Positions 1-6,538 of a stretch of 12,675 nt of DNA are shown here, piece by piece. Made by a program: the position numbers and the translations under genes. Within the stretch, counting starts at the first letter, position 1. Every line of letters begins with the position of its first letter. The stretch is taken from NCBI GenBank assembly GCA_012799265.1, contig JAAZLP010000216.1, positions 1 to 12,675 on the forward strand. Reading direction: 5' to 3'. The notes beneath the pieces were generated by a model, which was not told the origin of the DNA, made no database searches, and worked only from the letters and a program-made list of their open reading frames with translations. Source of the stretch: Phyllobacteriaceae bacterium (GTDB lineage: Bacteria > Pseudomonadota > Alphaproteobacteria > Rhizobiales > Devosiaceae).

Positions 1-672
1 ACCATGGTGACGCGTTCGCCGCTGACGCCGATGAGCTGGGTTCTCATCGGACTGGTCGCGCTATCTGGCCTCATCTATCCATTGTTGGGTGCCGCCGGTT
101 CGCTCGGCATCATCATTGTGGCTGCGATCCTCGCCTATGCGACCGCGAGGGAAGGGCGCGTCTGGCGCAGCGCCGGCATTATCATTTTCGGCCTGCTGAT
201 CCTCGCTGCCCTCACCATGCGGGGCACGACGGTCGACGGCATCTGGGTGGGTGTCTATCTCGGCACCGTCGTCTGGATGACGGATTCGGCTGCGTTTTTC
301 ACCGGCCGCCAGATTGGCGGCGAAAAGCTCGCCCCGGATATCTCGCCGTCCAAGACCTGGTCGGGCGCACTCGGCGGACTGGCTCTCGGCACCGCGGCTG
401 GGGTTCTCGTCTGGACGTGGTTCAACGATTCCCCAATCTGGATTGGTCTATTGCTCTCGGCGGCCATCTCCATTCTGGGCCAGGCCGGCGACTTGACCGA
501 GAGCGCCATCAAACGCCATTTCCGGATCAAGGACAGCGGCGACATCATCCCGGGCCATGGCGGGTTGATGGATCGACTCGATAGCCTCACATTTGGCTTG
601 TTTTTCGTGGTCATTGTGGGCGGTCTGCATGCCGGCTTTGGTGCCGTCGCCCAGGGCCTGCTTTACTGGTAG
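1..672 (+). CDS. cdsA: Phosphatidate cytidylyltransferase, 5'-truncated by the window edge
   Basis: The enzyme converts phosphatidic acid and CTP to CDP-diacylglycerol in the inner membrane, the branch point for phospholipid synthesis. The visible part (about 223 residues) is a run of hydrophobic segments followed by the CdsA signature at nt 502-582: S-x-I-K-R, then K-D-S-G, then P-G-H-G-G-x-x-D-R-x-D, with all expected polar residues present. A D-x-A-x-F-x-G-R-x-x-G/G-x-K-L-x-P-x-I-S-P-x-K-T-W block precedes it, also typical of the family. There is an ATG at nt 4, but the frame is open to base 1 and family members are usually 270-285 residues, so about 50 N-terminal residues with the first membrane segments probably lie upstream. 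The gene is followed after 42 nt by rseP; in related genomes dxr usually sits between the two. Confidence 0.93.
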   Translation, partial: TMVTRSPLTPMSWVLIGLVALSGLIYPLLGAAGSLGIIIVAAILAYATAREGRVWRSAGIIIFGLLILAALTMRGTTVDGIWVGVYLGTVVWMTDSAAFFTGRQIGGEKLAPDISPSKTWSGALGGLALGTAAGVLVWTWFNDSPIWIGLLLSAAISILGQAGDLTESAIKRHFRIKDSGDIIPGHGGLMDRLDSLTFGLFFVVIVGGLHAGFGAVAQGLLYW

Positions 673-714
673 CCAAGTCGGCGCTCGTTTGCCGGCCTGT
701 CGTTTGGAAGTTTA

Positions 715-1851
715 ATGCTCGATTTTGCCTTCTGGCTGCTCTCCTATGTCATTCCGTTCCTGGCCGTTCTGACGGTTATCGTCTTCGTCCATGAAATGGG
801 CCACTACCTGGTGGCTCGTTGGAATGGGGTGGCTATCCAGGCTTTTTCGATCGGCTTCGGCCCCGAATTGTTCGGGTGGAACGACAAGCATGGCACAAGG
901 TGGAAAATCTCGGCCGTGCCGCTGGGTGGCTATGTGCGCTTCCTGGGCGATGGCAATGAAGCGAGCGTGCCGGACCCGGAAGCAGTCAAGCATGTCGATC
1001 CGGAACTGGCGCCAAAGCTTTTTGCCAACAAGAACGTGTGGCAGAGAATTGCCATCGTCGCGGCTGGCCCGATCGCCAATGTGCTGCTGACCTTTTTCAT
1101 TCTCTACGCGCTGCTGCTGGGCTATGGCCGCTACACGATCACGCCGGTGATCGGCGAAGTGCTGCCGGACTCTGTCGCGGAGTCCGCAGGCTTTTCCCCA
1201 GGTGATTTCATCAAGGCCGTGGATGGCTATGCCGTTCATGGGTTTGAGGATTTCCAGCGCTACGTGGCCACCAGCCCGGAACGTCCGGTTGTTGTCGATC
1301 TCGAGCGTGATGGCGCCCCGCTGACGCTGACCTTGGTGCCTGAGGCTGTGGAGGTGGACGACCGCTTCGGCAACAAGCAGCGCATCGGCCGTATCGGCGT
1401 CACGCGCGACGTCTCGGAAAACGACGTAACGCTCTATAAGCCGGGGCCTGTCGAAGCCGTCGGCATGACGCTCGAGGAAATCCGCTTTATCATTCAACGC
1501 ACTGCGGCATTCCTTGGCGATTTCTTTGTCGGGAGAGGGGACGTCGAACAGCTTGGTGGGCCGGTGAAGGTCGCCAAGGTGTCGGGTGAGGTGGCCACCT
1601 TGGGCATCGTTGCCCTCATCAATCTGATGGCGCTGCTGTCGCTCAATATCGGCATCTTCAACCTCCTGCCGGTGCCTATGCTTGATGGCGGACACCTTCT
1701 TTATTATGCGGCAGAGGCGATCCGTGGACGGCCGCTTAGCATGAAGGTACAGGAGATAGGCTTCCGCTTGGGATTCGCCCTTGTGATGGCGCTAATGGTG
1801 TTCACGCTCTTTAATGACACGATATTCGCTTACTTCGGGATTTTGCGCTAA
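715..1851 (+). CDS. rseP: RIP-type site-2 zinc metalloprotease RseP (MmpA)
   Basis: An inner-membrane protease that cuts single-pass substrates within the membrane, classically anti-sigma factors after a first site-1 cut. In Caulobacter the homologue MmpA degrades PodJ. The zinc site H26-E-M-G-H30 lies in the first membrane segment, and the third zinc ligand is in L323-D-G325 near the C-terminus. Four hydrophobic segments are visible at about residues 8-30, 109-131, 293-318 and 353-374. One PDZ domain (about 140-215) lies between segments 2 and 3, so the 378-residue protein is the short single-PDZ alphaproteobacterial form, against about 450 residues and two PDZ domains in E. coli. The ATG at 715 has GGAAG at 706-710 as ribosome binding site. 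Its substrate cannot be told from the window. It probably shares a transcript with cdsA; its stop is 183 nt before bamA. Confidence 0.95.
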   Translation: MLDFAFWLLSYVIPFLAVLTVIVFVHEMGHYLVARWNGVAIQAFSIGFGPELFGWNDKHGTRWKISAVPLGGYVRFLGDGNEASVPDPEAVKHVDPELAPKLFANKNVWQRIAIVAAGPIANVLLTFFILYALLLGYGRYTITPVIGEVLPDSVAESAGFSPGDFIKAVDGYAVHGFEDFQRYVATSPERPVVVDLERDGAPLTLTLVPEAVEVDDRFGNKQRIGRIGVTRDVSENDVTLYKPGPVEAVGMTLEEIRFIIQRTAAFLGDFFVGRGDVEQLGGPVKVAKVSGEVATLGIVALINLMALLSLNIGIFNLLPVPMLDGGHLLYYAAEAIRGRPLSMKVQEIGFRLGFALVMALMVFTLFNDTIFAYFGILR

Positions 1852-2034
1852 CCCCTTGTTAACCTTGGTTCGCAAGGTGTTGCACGAATACAAGGCAGCC
1901 AATGAATTGCTAACCGCGTCGACACGCGCGGCTTGTTCCTGGTTAAAAAAACAGTAAAACACTCCAATGGAGTTAGCTTGGGGGAGCGCTGTGCATGGCG
2001 ATTCCTCAGGCCGGTCGCAGAAGGCAATAACAAT
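1852..2034 (+). promoter_or_regulatory. rseP-bamA intergenic region, probable bamA promoter and leader
   Basis: This 183-nt gap is AT-richer than its flanks, as expected for a promoter. It holds a short perfect stem (ACCTTG/CAAGGT, loop GTTCG, 1862-1878) without a following T-run, a 5-bp palindrome (ACTCC AAT GGAGT, 1961-1973), and two sites resembling the alphaproteobacterial CtrA box TTAA-N7-TTAA with one mismatch each (CTAA-N7-TTAA at 1848-1862, overlapping the rseP stop, and TTAA-N7-GTAA at 1943-1957). Possible -35/-10 pairs exist (TTGCAC at 1880 with TGAATT at 1903; TTGTTC at 1933 with TAAAAC at 1955), but each matches consensus poorly. A strong Shine-Dalgarno-like GGGGGAG (1980-1986) is placed for a short upstream ORF rather than for bamA. 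No protein-coding gene of normal size fits here. Confidence 0.35.
1995..2030 (+). other. Candidate 11-codon upstream ORF (leader peptide) before bamA
   Basis: ATG at 1995 lies 8 nt after GGGGGAG (1980-1986), a better ribosome binding site than bamA itself has. The ORF reads MAIPQAGRRRQ and stops with TAA at 2028-2030, four nt before the bamA ATG at 2035. The bamA Shine-Dalgarno (AGAAGG, 2019-2024) forms part of its Arg-Arg codons, so ribosomes translating the ORF would cover or open that site. A GTG at 1991 in another frame would give a 15-residue peptide ending in an ATGA overlap with bamA. No conservation data are available, and an ORF this short can arise by chance. Confidence 0.25.
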
Positions 2035-4158
2035 ATGATCCACCCAAACAAGCTGATGCGTGGCGCGGTTTCCGCGATCGCCCTCCTCGGAGCGGCCCCC
2101 ATGATGGCCGGCATCCCGGTTCTGGGCGTCGTTACTGCACAAGCGCAGGAGCAGTTGGTTGCTTCCGTGCTGTTCGAGGGGAACCGTCGTTTCCCTGACT
2201 CCCAGCTTCTGAATATGGTCGATATCTCGACCAGCGGCATCTTTACCCAGCAGCGTCTGGCGGCGGATATTCAAAGCATCCGCATGGCCTATGACCGCGA
2301 GGGCTTTATGTCCGTGTCGGTTACGGCGCGTACCGAGCAGACCGGCGACGGTCGTGTCCGCGTGGTGTTCACCATCAATGAAGGCGAGCGCGCGGGTATC
2401 GCGGCGATCAACTTCACCGGCAACAATTCTATCGGCGCCAACAACCTCAAGAGCGCTCTGCTCACCAAGGAAACCGGCTTCCTCAGCTGGCTGGTGCGCG
2501 ACGATACCTATGACGAGCAGAAGCTTGCGGTCGATCGCGAACGCGTCCGTCTCTACTACGCAAACCGCGGCTACCCCGATGCGCAGGTCAGCACTGCCAC
2601 CGAATATGACCCGGCTCGCAACGCCTACTTCATCAACTTCACTGTCAATGAAGGTCAGCGTTACGAGATCGGCAATGTTGGCATCGAAACCAGCATCAAT
2701 GGCCTGAATACCGACGTGCTGCGCGGCACTGTCCACACCGGTCAGGGCAATCAGTACTCGATGGCTGATCTGCAGCGCACGATCGAAGACATGGCTTACG
2801 AAGCCTCGACGCAGGGCTATTCCTTTGCTGATGTACGTGCTCGTCTCGACCGCGATGTCGCGACCAACACCTTCAACATCACCTATCTGGTGGACGAAGG
2901 TGCCCGCGTCTATGTCGAGCGCATCAACATCACCGGCAACGTCAAGACCCGTGACTTCGTGATCCGTCGCGAGCTGGGCTTTGCCGAAGGCGACCCGTTC
3001 AACCGCTCTGCCGTTATCCGCGGCCGTACGGCTATCGAAGGCCTGGACTTCTTCTCCAAGGTTGAAGTTTCGACGGCTCCGGGCTCCTCGGCTGACAAGA
3101 TCGTTCTCAACATCAACGTCCAGGAGAAGTCGACGGGTGAATACGGCGCGACTGCCGGTTATTCGACCAGCGATGGTATCCTTGGCGAACTGTCGCTGAC
3201 CGAGCGCAACTTCCTCGGTCGCGGCCAGTATCTGCGCGCCTCGATCGGCGCATCGCAGGCCGGTCGTACGTTCGACTTCTCCTTCACCGAACCCCGCTTC
3301 ATGGGCATGAAGGTGTCGGCTGGCGTCGATGCGTATCACCGCATCTATGACGAGACTTCGGCGAGCTTCTACGGTTCGCAGGTGACCGGCGGTCAGCTGC
3401 GTCTCGGCGTGCCGCTGACCAGCGCGCTCAATGCCTCGTTCTTCGGTGGCTACGAGCACAAGGTCATCAAGGACGAGGATAACCCGAAGTCTGATTTCGT
3501 GGCCAACGGTCAGGAATTCAACAAGGCATTTGTGGGCTATACGCTGACCTGGAACGGCGTGGACAATGTCCGCAATCCGACCGAGGGTCTCTATGCGACC
3601 TTCACCCAGCAATATGTCGGTTGGGACCACAACCTGCTCAAGACGGACGCGCGCGCCCGGTACTTCGTGCCGCTGCTGCAGGATAGCGGCATGGTCGCCA
3701 GCGTCCGTGGTCAGGCCGGTATCATCAACAGCCTTGATGGCAACCCGATCCACCAGACCGAAGCCTATACGCCGGGCTCACAGCTGGTTCGTGGCTTTGA
3801 GGGTCGTGGGTTTGGTCCGCGTAGCACGAGGGGTGAATATATCGGCACCACTATGTATGCCGGTATCTCCGCCGAAATCGAATTCCCAATTCCCGGTCTA
3901 CCGGAGAACTACGGCCTGAGCGGCGCAGTGTGGGTCGATGCTGGCTGGGTCGGAGATAGCTCTGACATCCTCAATCTTAATCCCACTGGCGCAGCCGTTG
4001 CTACGAGCAACGACGAACCGTGGCGTGCCTCGGTTGGTGCGTCGCTGATCTGGGATTCGCCGTTTGGTCCGCTCCGTGGCGATGTTGCTCACGTGCTGAA
4101 CAAGGCGACGGACGACCGTACTCAGGTGTTCCAGTTCACCATCTCCACCTTGCTCTAA
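2035..4158 (+). CDS. bamA: Outer-membrane protein assembly factor BamA with only four POTRA domains
   Basis: Core of the BAM complex; it folds and inserts beta-barrel proteins into the outer membrane. Start ATG 2035 (AGAAGG at 2019-2024) gives 707 residues with a signal peptide of about 37 residues ending A-Q-A. The frame is open further up to a TTG at 1933, but the signal peptide makes 2035 the sensible start. POTRA-like units follow at about 41-118, 119-208, 209-292 and 293-370, then an Omp85 barrel to the end, with the conserved loop-6 motif V-R586-G-F. The first unit (E-G-N-R-R, ending I-N-E-G) resembles the usual POTRA2. The second carries the F-L-S-W-L / D-D-x-Y / K-L-A-x-D features of POTRA3. 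Thus POTRA1 appears absent; most BamA proteins have five, and relatives are around 770 residues or longer. The last residue is Leu, not the usual Phe. Confidence 0.95.
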   Translation: MIHPNKLMRGAVSAIALLGAAPMMAGIPVLGVVTAQAQEQLVASVLFEGNRRFPDSQLLNMVDISTSGIFTQQRLAADIQSIRMAYDREGFMSVSVTARTEQTGDGRVRVVFTINEGERAGIAAINFTGNNSIGANNLKSALLTKETGFLSWLVRDDTYDEQKLAVDRERVRLYYANRGYPDAQVSTATEYDPARNAYFINFTVNEGQRYEIGNVGIETSINGLNTDVLRGTVHTGQGNQYSMADLQRTIEDMAYEASTQGYSFADVRARLDRDVATNTFNITYLVDEGARVYVERINITGNVKTRDFVIRRELGFAEGDPFNRSAVIRGRTAIEGLDFFSKVEVSTAPGSSADKIVLNINVQEKSTGEYGATAGYSTSDGILGELSLTERNFLGRGQYLRASIGASQAGRTFDFSFTEPRFMGMKVSAGVDAYHRIYDETSASFYGSQVTGGQLRLGVPLTSALNASFFGGYEHKVIKDEDNPKSDFVANGQEFNKAFVGYTLTWNGVDNVRNPTEGLYATFTQQYVGWDHNLLKTDARARYFVPLLQDSGMVASVRGQAGIINSLDGNPIHQTEAYTPGSQLVRGFEGRGFGPRSTRGEYIGTTMYAGISAEIEFPIPGLPENYGLSGAVWVDAGWVGDSSDILNLNPTGAAVATSNDEPWRASVGASLIWDSPFGPLRGDVAHVLNKATDDRTQVFQFTISTLL

Positions 4159-4187
4159 TCCGAGCAGCGTGACAGAGTTTTTGGAGT

Positions 4188-4220
4188 CGCGGGGCGGTAG
4201 CGCCGCGGCTCTCTCTTTTT
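4188..4220 (+). terminator. Weak terminator- or attenuator-like hairpin between bamA and lpxD
   Basis: GGCG (4193-4196) and CGCC (4201-4204) pair across a GTAG loop. After a 2-nt bulge on the left arm, CGC (4188-4190) pairs with GCG (4205-4207). A pyrimidine tract ending in five T residues (4211-4220) follows. This resembles an imperfect Rho-independent terminator in the 72-nt gap between bamA and lpxD. The stem is short and bulged, so partial read-through into lpxD is likelier than full termination. lpxD itself has only a poor ribosome binding site (AAGTGA, 4222-4227). Confidence 0.35.
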
Positions 4221-4230
4221 CAAGTGATCC

Positions 4231-5259
4231 ATGGTCGATACCCGTTTCCACCGCTTTGCCGGTCCGATTGCCATCGGCGAACTGCTCGCACAGATTGGCA
4301 AGGGCGATCTCGTCGTTGATCTGGCCGATCCGAATTTCGTCGTCACCGGCGCAAACGAGCTGGAGCTCGCCGAGCCGAGCGAAATCGCGCTCGCGGCTCA
4401 GCCCGCCTATACCGAGGACCTGCGTCGCACAGGTGCGGGCCTCGTGCTAGTGACGTCAGCACTGATCGACGCTGTGCCTGCAGGCTCTGCCGCGCTCGTG
4501 GCTGACAAGCCGCACATGATCTTTGCCGCCATTCTCGAGGCGCTATATCCGGCCAGCACCAAGTCGGTGATCGCTGCGATTCGGGAGGATCTCGGGGCTC
4601 CAGTCTATGAGCGCGACGTGACGCTTGGCGCCAATGTCGTTGTTGGACCGGGCGTTGAGATCGGGCGTGGCACGGTCATCGGCGCCAATACTGTAATCAG
4701 TGCCGGGGTTACGATCGGTCGGAATTGTGTGATCGGCGCGAATTGCACCATCGACTGCGCCCATCTTGGCAATGATGTCGTGCTTCACGCCGGCGTGCGT
4801 GTGGGTACTGAGGGCTTTGGCTGGCTCGACCACGGCCGTGGCAACCAGAAGATCCCGCAGCTTGGTCGCGTCATCATCCAGGATCGCGTCGAAATCGGCG
4901 CCAACAGCACGATCGACCGCGGCGCCCTGGGCGACACGGTCATCGGCGACGGCACCAAGGTGGATAACCTGGTCCAGATCGGCCACAATTGCCGCATTGG
5001 CCGTAACTGCCTGATCGCGGCCATGAGTGGACTTTCCGGTTCGACGATCGTCGAGGACGGCGTGCTGATGGGCGGCGGCGTCGGCACCTCCGGCCACCTC
5101 AGGATCGGGGCTGGTAGTGTCGTCCATGGCCGTGCGGCTGTGACCAAGGACTGGCCGGCCGGTTCCAAACTTGCCGGGGCTCCGGCGCAGGATATAAGAG
5201 ATTTTTGGCGAGAGATCGCCGTAATGCGTAAACTGTCAAAAGGGGACAAGCGGGGATGA
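4231..5259 (+). CDS. lpxD: UDP-3-O-(3-hydroxyacyl)glucosamine N-acyltransferase
   Basis: Third lipid A step: transfers a 3-hydroxyacyl chain from ACP to the 2-amino group of UDP-3-O-acyl-glucosamine in the cytoplasm. At 342 residues it matches the family (E. coli 341). The N-terminal uridine-binding domain spans about 1-115, a left-handed beta-helix of hexapeptide repeats (I-G-x-x-x-x pattern) about 120-310, and a C-terminal helical tail follows, as in trimeric LpxD. The catalytic histidine is H252 in the I-G-H-N-C-R-I-G segment, matching E. coli H239; a G-F-G-W motif for UDP-sugar binding precedes it. The ATG at 4231 has a weak ribosome binding site. It lies 72 nt after bamA with no skp/ompH gene between, and its TGA overlaps the fabZ ATG (ATGA), implying coupled translation. 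Confidence 0.96.
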   Translation: MVDTRFHRFAGPIAIGELLAQIGKGDLVVDLADPNFVVTGANELELAEPSEIALAAQPAYTEDLRRTGAGLVLVTSALIDAVPAGSAALVADKPHMIFAAILEALYPASTKSVIAAIREDLGAPVYERDVTLGANVVVGPGVEIGRGTVIGANTVISAGVTIGRNCVIGANCTIDCAHLGNDVVLHAGVRVGTEGFGWLDHGRGNQKIPQLGRVIIQDRVEIGANSTIDRGALGDTVIGDGTKVDNLVQIGHNCRIGRNCLIAAMSGLSGSTIVEDGVLMGGGVGTSGHLRIGAGSVVHGRAAVTKDWPAGSKLAGAPAQDIRDFWREIAVMRKLSKGDKRG

Positions 5260-5732
5260 ACGATACCGTCACCAGCACCACTGAGCTGAGCGCGATGCAC
5301 ATCGCCGAGATTCTCGAAGCTCTGCCCCACCGTTATCCGTTCCTGATGATCGACCGGATCGTCGATATCGACGGCGACGAATCCGCTGTCGGCATCAAGA
5401 ACGTGACCTTCAACGAACCGATTTTTCAGGGCCATTTCCCGGGCAATCCGATTTTCCCCGGCGTGCTCATCATTGAAGGCATGGCGCAGACGGCCGGCGC
5501 GATCGTGATCAAGCATGACGCCAATGTGGGTGGGAAGAAGATCGTCCTCATGCTGGGCGTCGACAATGCCCGCTTCCGCAAGCCTGCTGGCCCCGGCGAT
5601 ACGCTGGAATTCCACATCTCGAAAATGCATCGCCGCCGCAATGTGGGGCGCTACAAGGCCGAGGCGAAGGTCAACGGAACGATCGTGGCCGAAGCAGAAA
5701 TCACTGCAATGATTGTGAGTGCCGATCAGTGA
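5256..5732 (+). CDS. fabZ: 3-hydroxyacyl-ACP dehydratase FabZ
   Basis: Cytosolic hot-dog-fold enzyme that dehydrates (3R)-hydroxyacyl-ACP to trans-2-enoyl-ACP in fatty-acid elongation. It uses the same 3-hydroxyacyl-ACP pool that LpxA and LpxD draw on, so its place in this operon couples membrane phospholipid and lipid A supply. The 158-residue protein has the L-P-H-R-Y-P-F-L-M-I-D opening and the catalytic motif G-H60-F-P-G-x-P-x-x-P-G-V-L-x-x-E74; H60 and E74 correspond to the active-site His/Glu pair of E. coli FabZ (H54/E68). It starts at ATG 5256, overlapping the lpxD stop by 4 nt, with AGGGGA at 5241-5246 as likely ribosome binding site, and its TGA overlaps the lpxA GTG start. Confidence 0.97.
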   Translation: MNDTVTSTTELSAMHIAEILEALPHRYPFLMIDRIVDIDGDESAVGIKNVTFNEPIFQGHFPGNPIFPGVLIIEGMAQTAGAIVIKHDANVGGKKIVLMLGVDNARFRKPAGPGDTLEFHISKMHRRRNVGRYKAEAKVNGTIVAEAEITAMIVSADQ

Positions 5733-6538
5733 CCCAACCCAATATCCACCCGACCGCAATCGTTGCGGACGGGGCGGTGCTCGGGGAGGGTGTCCGCATC
5801 GGGCCATATAGCATGGTCGGTCCGCGCGTTGTGCTGGGCGACAATGTCGAGCTCGTCTCGCACGCTGTCGTCGACGGCAATACGCGCATTGGCGCCGGGA
5901 CGCGTATTTTCCCCTTTGCCTCGGTAGGCCACGAGCCGCAGGATCTTAAATTTCACGGTGAGGATTCTCGCCTTGAGATCGGTGAACGCTGCACGATCCG
6001 CGAATCGGTGACCATCAATCCGGGCACCGAGAATGGCGGCATGCTGACCAAGATCGGCAATGACTGCCTGATCATGGCCAGCGCCCACGTCGCTCATGAC
6101 GCCATCATCGGCAACAACGTGGTCATGGCCAACTATGTCGGCATCGCCGGCCATGTGCAGGTCGGCGACAATGTCATTTTCGGCGGCACCTGCGTCATCC
6201 ACCAGTTCACGCGCATCGGCTCGCACGCCTTCATCGGCGCGCAGTCCATGGTTGATGGCGATGTCATTCCCTATGGCATGGCGATCGGCAATCGGGCGGT
6301 GCTGAACGGTCTCAACCTGGTCGGTCTCAAGCGCCGCGGTTTTGAGCGGGAAGCTATCCAAAGCCTCCGGGCGGCCTATCGGCAGATCTTTGCCAGCGAG
6401 GGCACGCTGCGTGAGCGCGTCGCGGATGCCGCCGAGATGTTCAAGGATGCGCCGCTGGTGCAGGACGTGGTCCGCTTCATCTCGGAAGCGAATGATCGGC
6501 CCATTCTGTTGCCGCGCAATGGCCACACGAGCGAATAA
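5729..6538 (+). CDS. lpxA: UDP-N-acetylglucosamine O-acyltransferase
   Basis: First step of lipid A synthesis: transfers 3-hydroxyacyl from ACP to the 3-OH of UDP-GlcNAc. The protein is 269 residues (E. coli 262), with an N-terminal left-handed beta-helix of hexapeptide repeats to about residue 185 and a C-terminal alpha-helical part. A-H120-V-A-H123-D matches the E. coli A-H-I-A-H-D segment, making H123 the catalytic base (E. coli H125). V-H-Q-F and G-L-K-R-R-G-F, two further family blocks, are present. The start is GTG 5729 in a GTGA overlap with the fabZ stop; no better start is available because the first residues already begin the family's I-H-P-T-A pattern. The 3' end overlaps lpxB by 20 nt. 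In most relatives lpxI lies between lpxA and lpxB; it is absent here. Confidence 0.97.
   Translation: MTQPNIHPTAIVADGAVLGEGVRIGPYSMVGPRVVLGDNVELVSHAVVDGNTRIGAGTRIFPFASVGHEPQDLKFHGEDSRLEIGERCTIRESVTINPGTENGGMLTKIGNDCLIMASAHVAHDAIIGNNVVMANYVGIAGHVQVGDNVIFGGTCVIHQFTRIGSHAFIGAQSMVDGDVIPYGMAIGNRAVLNGLNLVGLKRRGFEREAIQSLRAAYRQIFASEGTLRERVADAAEMFKDAPLVQDVVRFISEANDRPILLPRNGHTSE

Noticed and set aside
712..1695. 327-residue open frame antisense to rseP
   Set aside because: Low-complexity, His/Arg/Asp-rich product typical of a GC-rich shadow frame; rseP is certain on the other strand.
1933..2034. TTG 1933 as the bamA start, adding 34 residues
   Set aside because: The extension lacks a nearby ribosome binding site and would bury the signal peptide that begins at ATG 2035.
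1792..3753. 653-residue open frame antisense to bamA
   Set aside because: Its length follows from the strong codon bias of bamA in GC-rich DNA; the opposite strand encodes an unmistakable BamA, and the antisense product has no recognisable fold or start signal.
4600..6300. Repetitive glycine/isoleucine-rich coding as possible DNA repeats
   Set aside because: These are the hexapeptide repeats of the LpxD and LpxA beta-helices, diverged at DNA level, not a repeat array or CRISPR.
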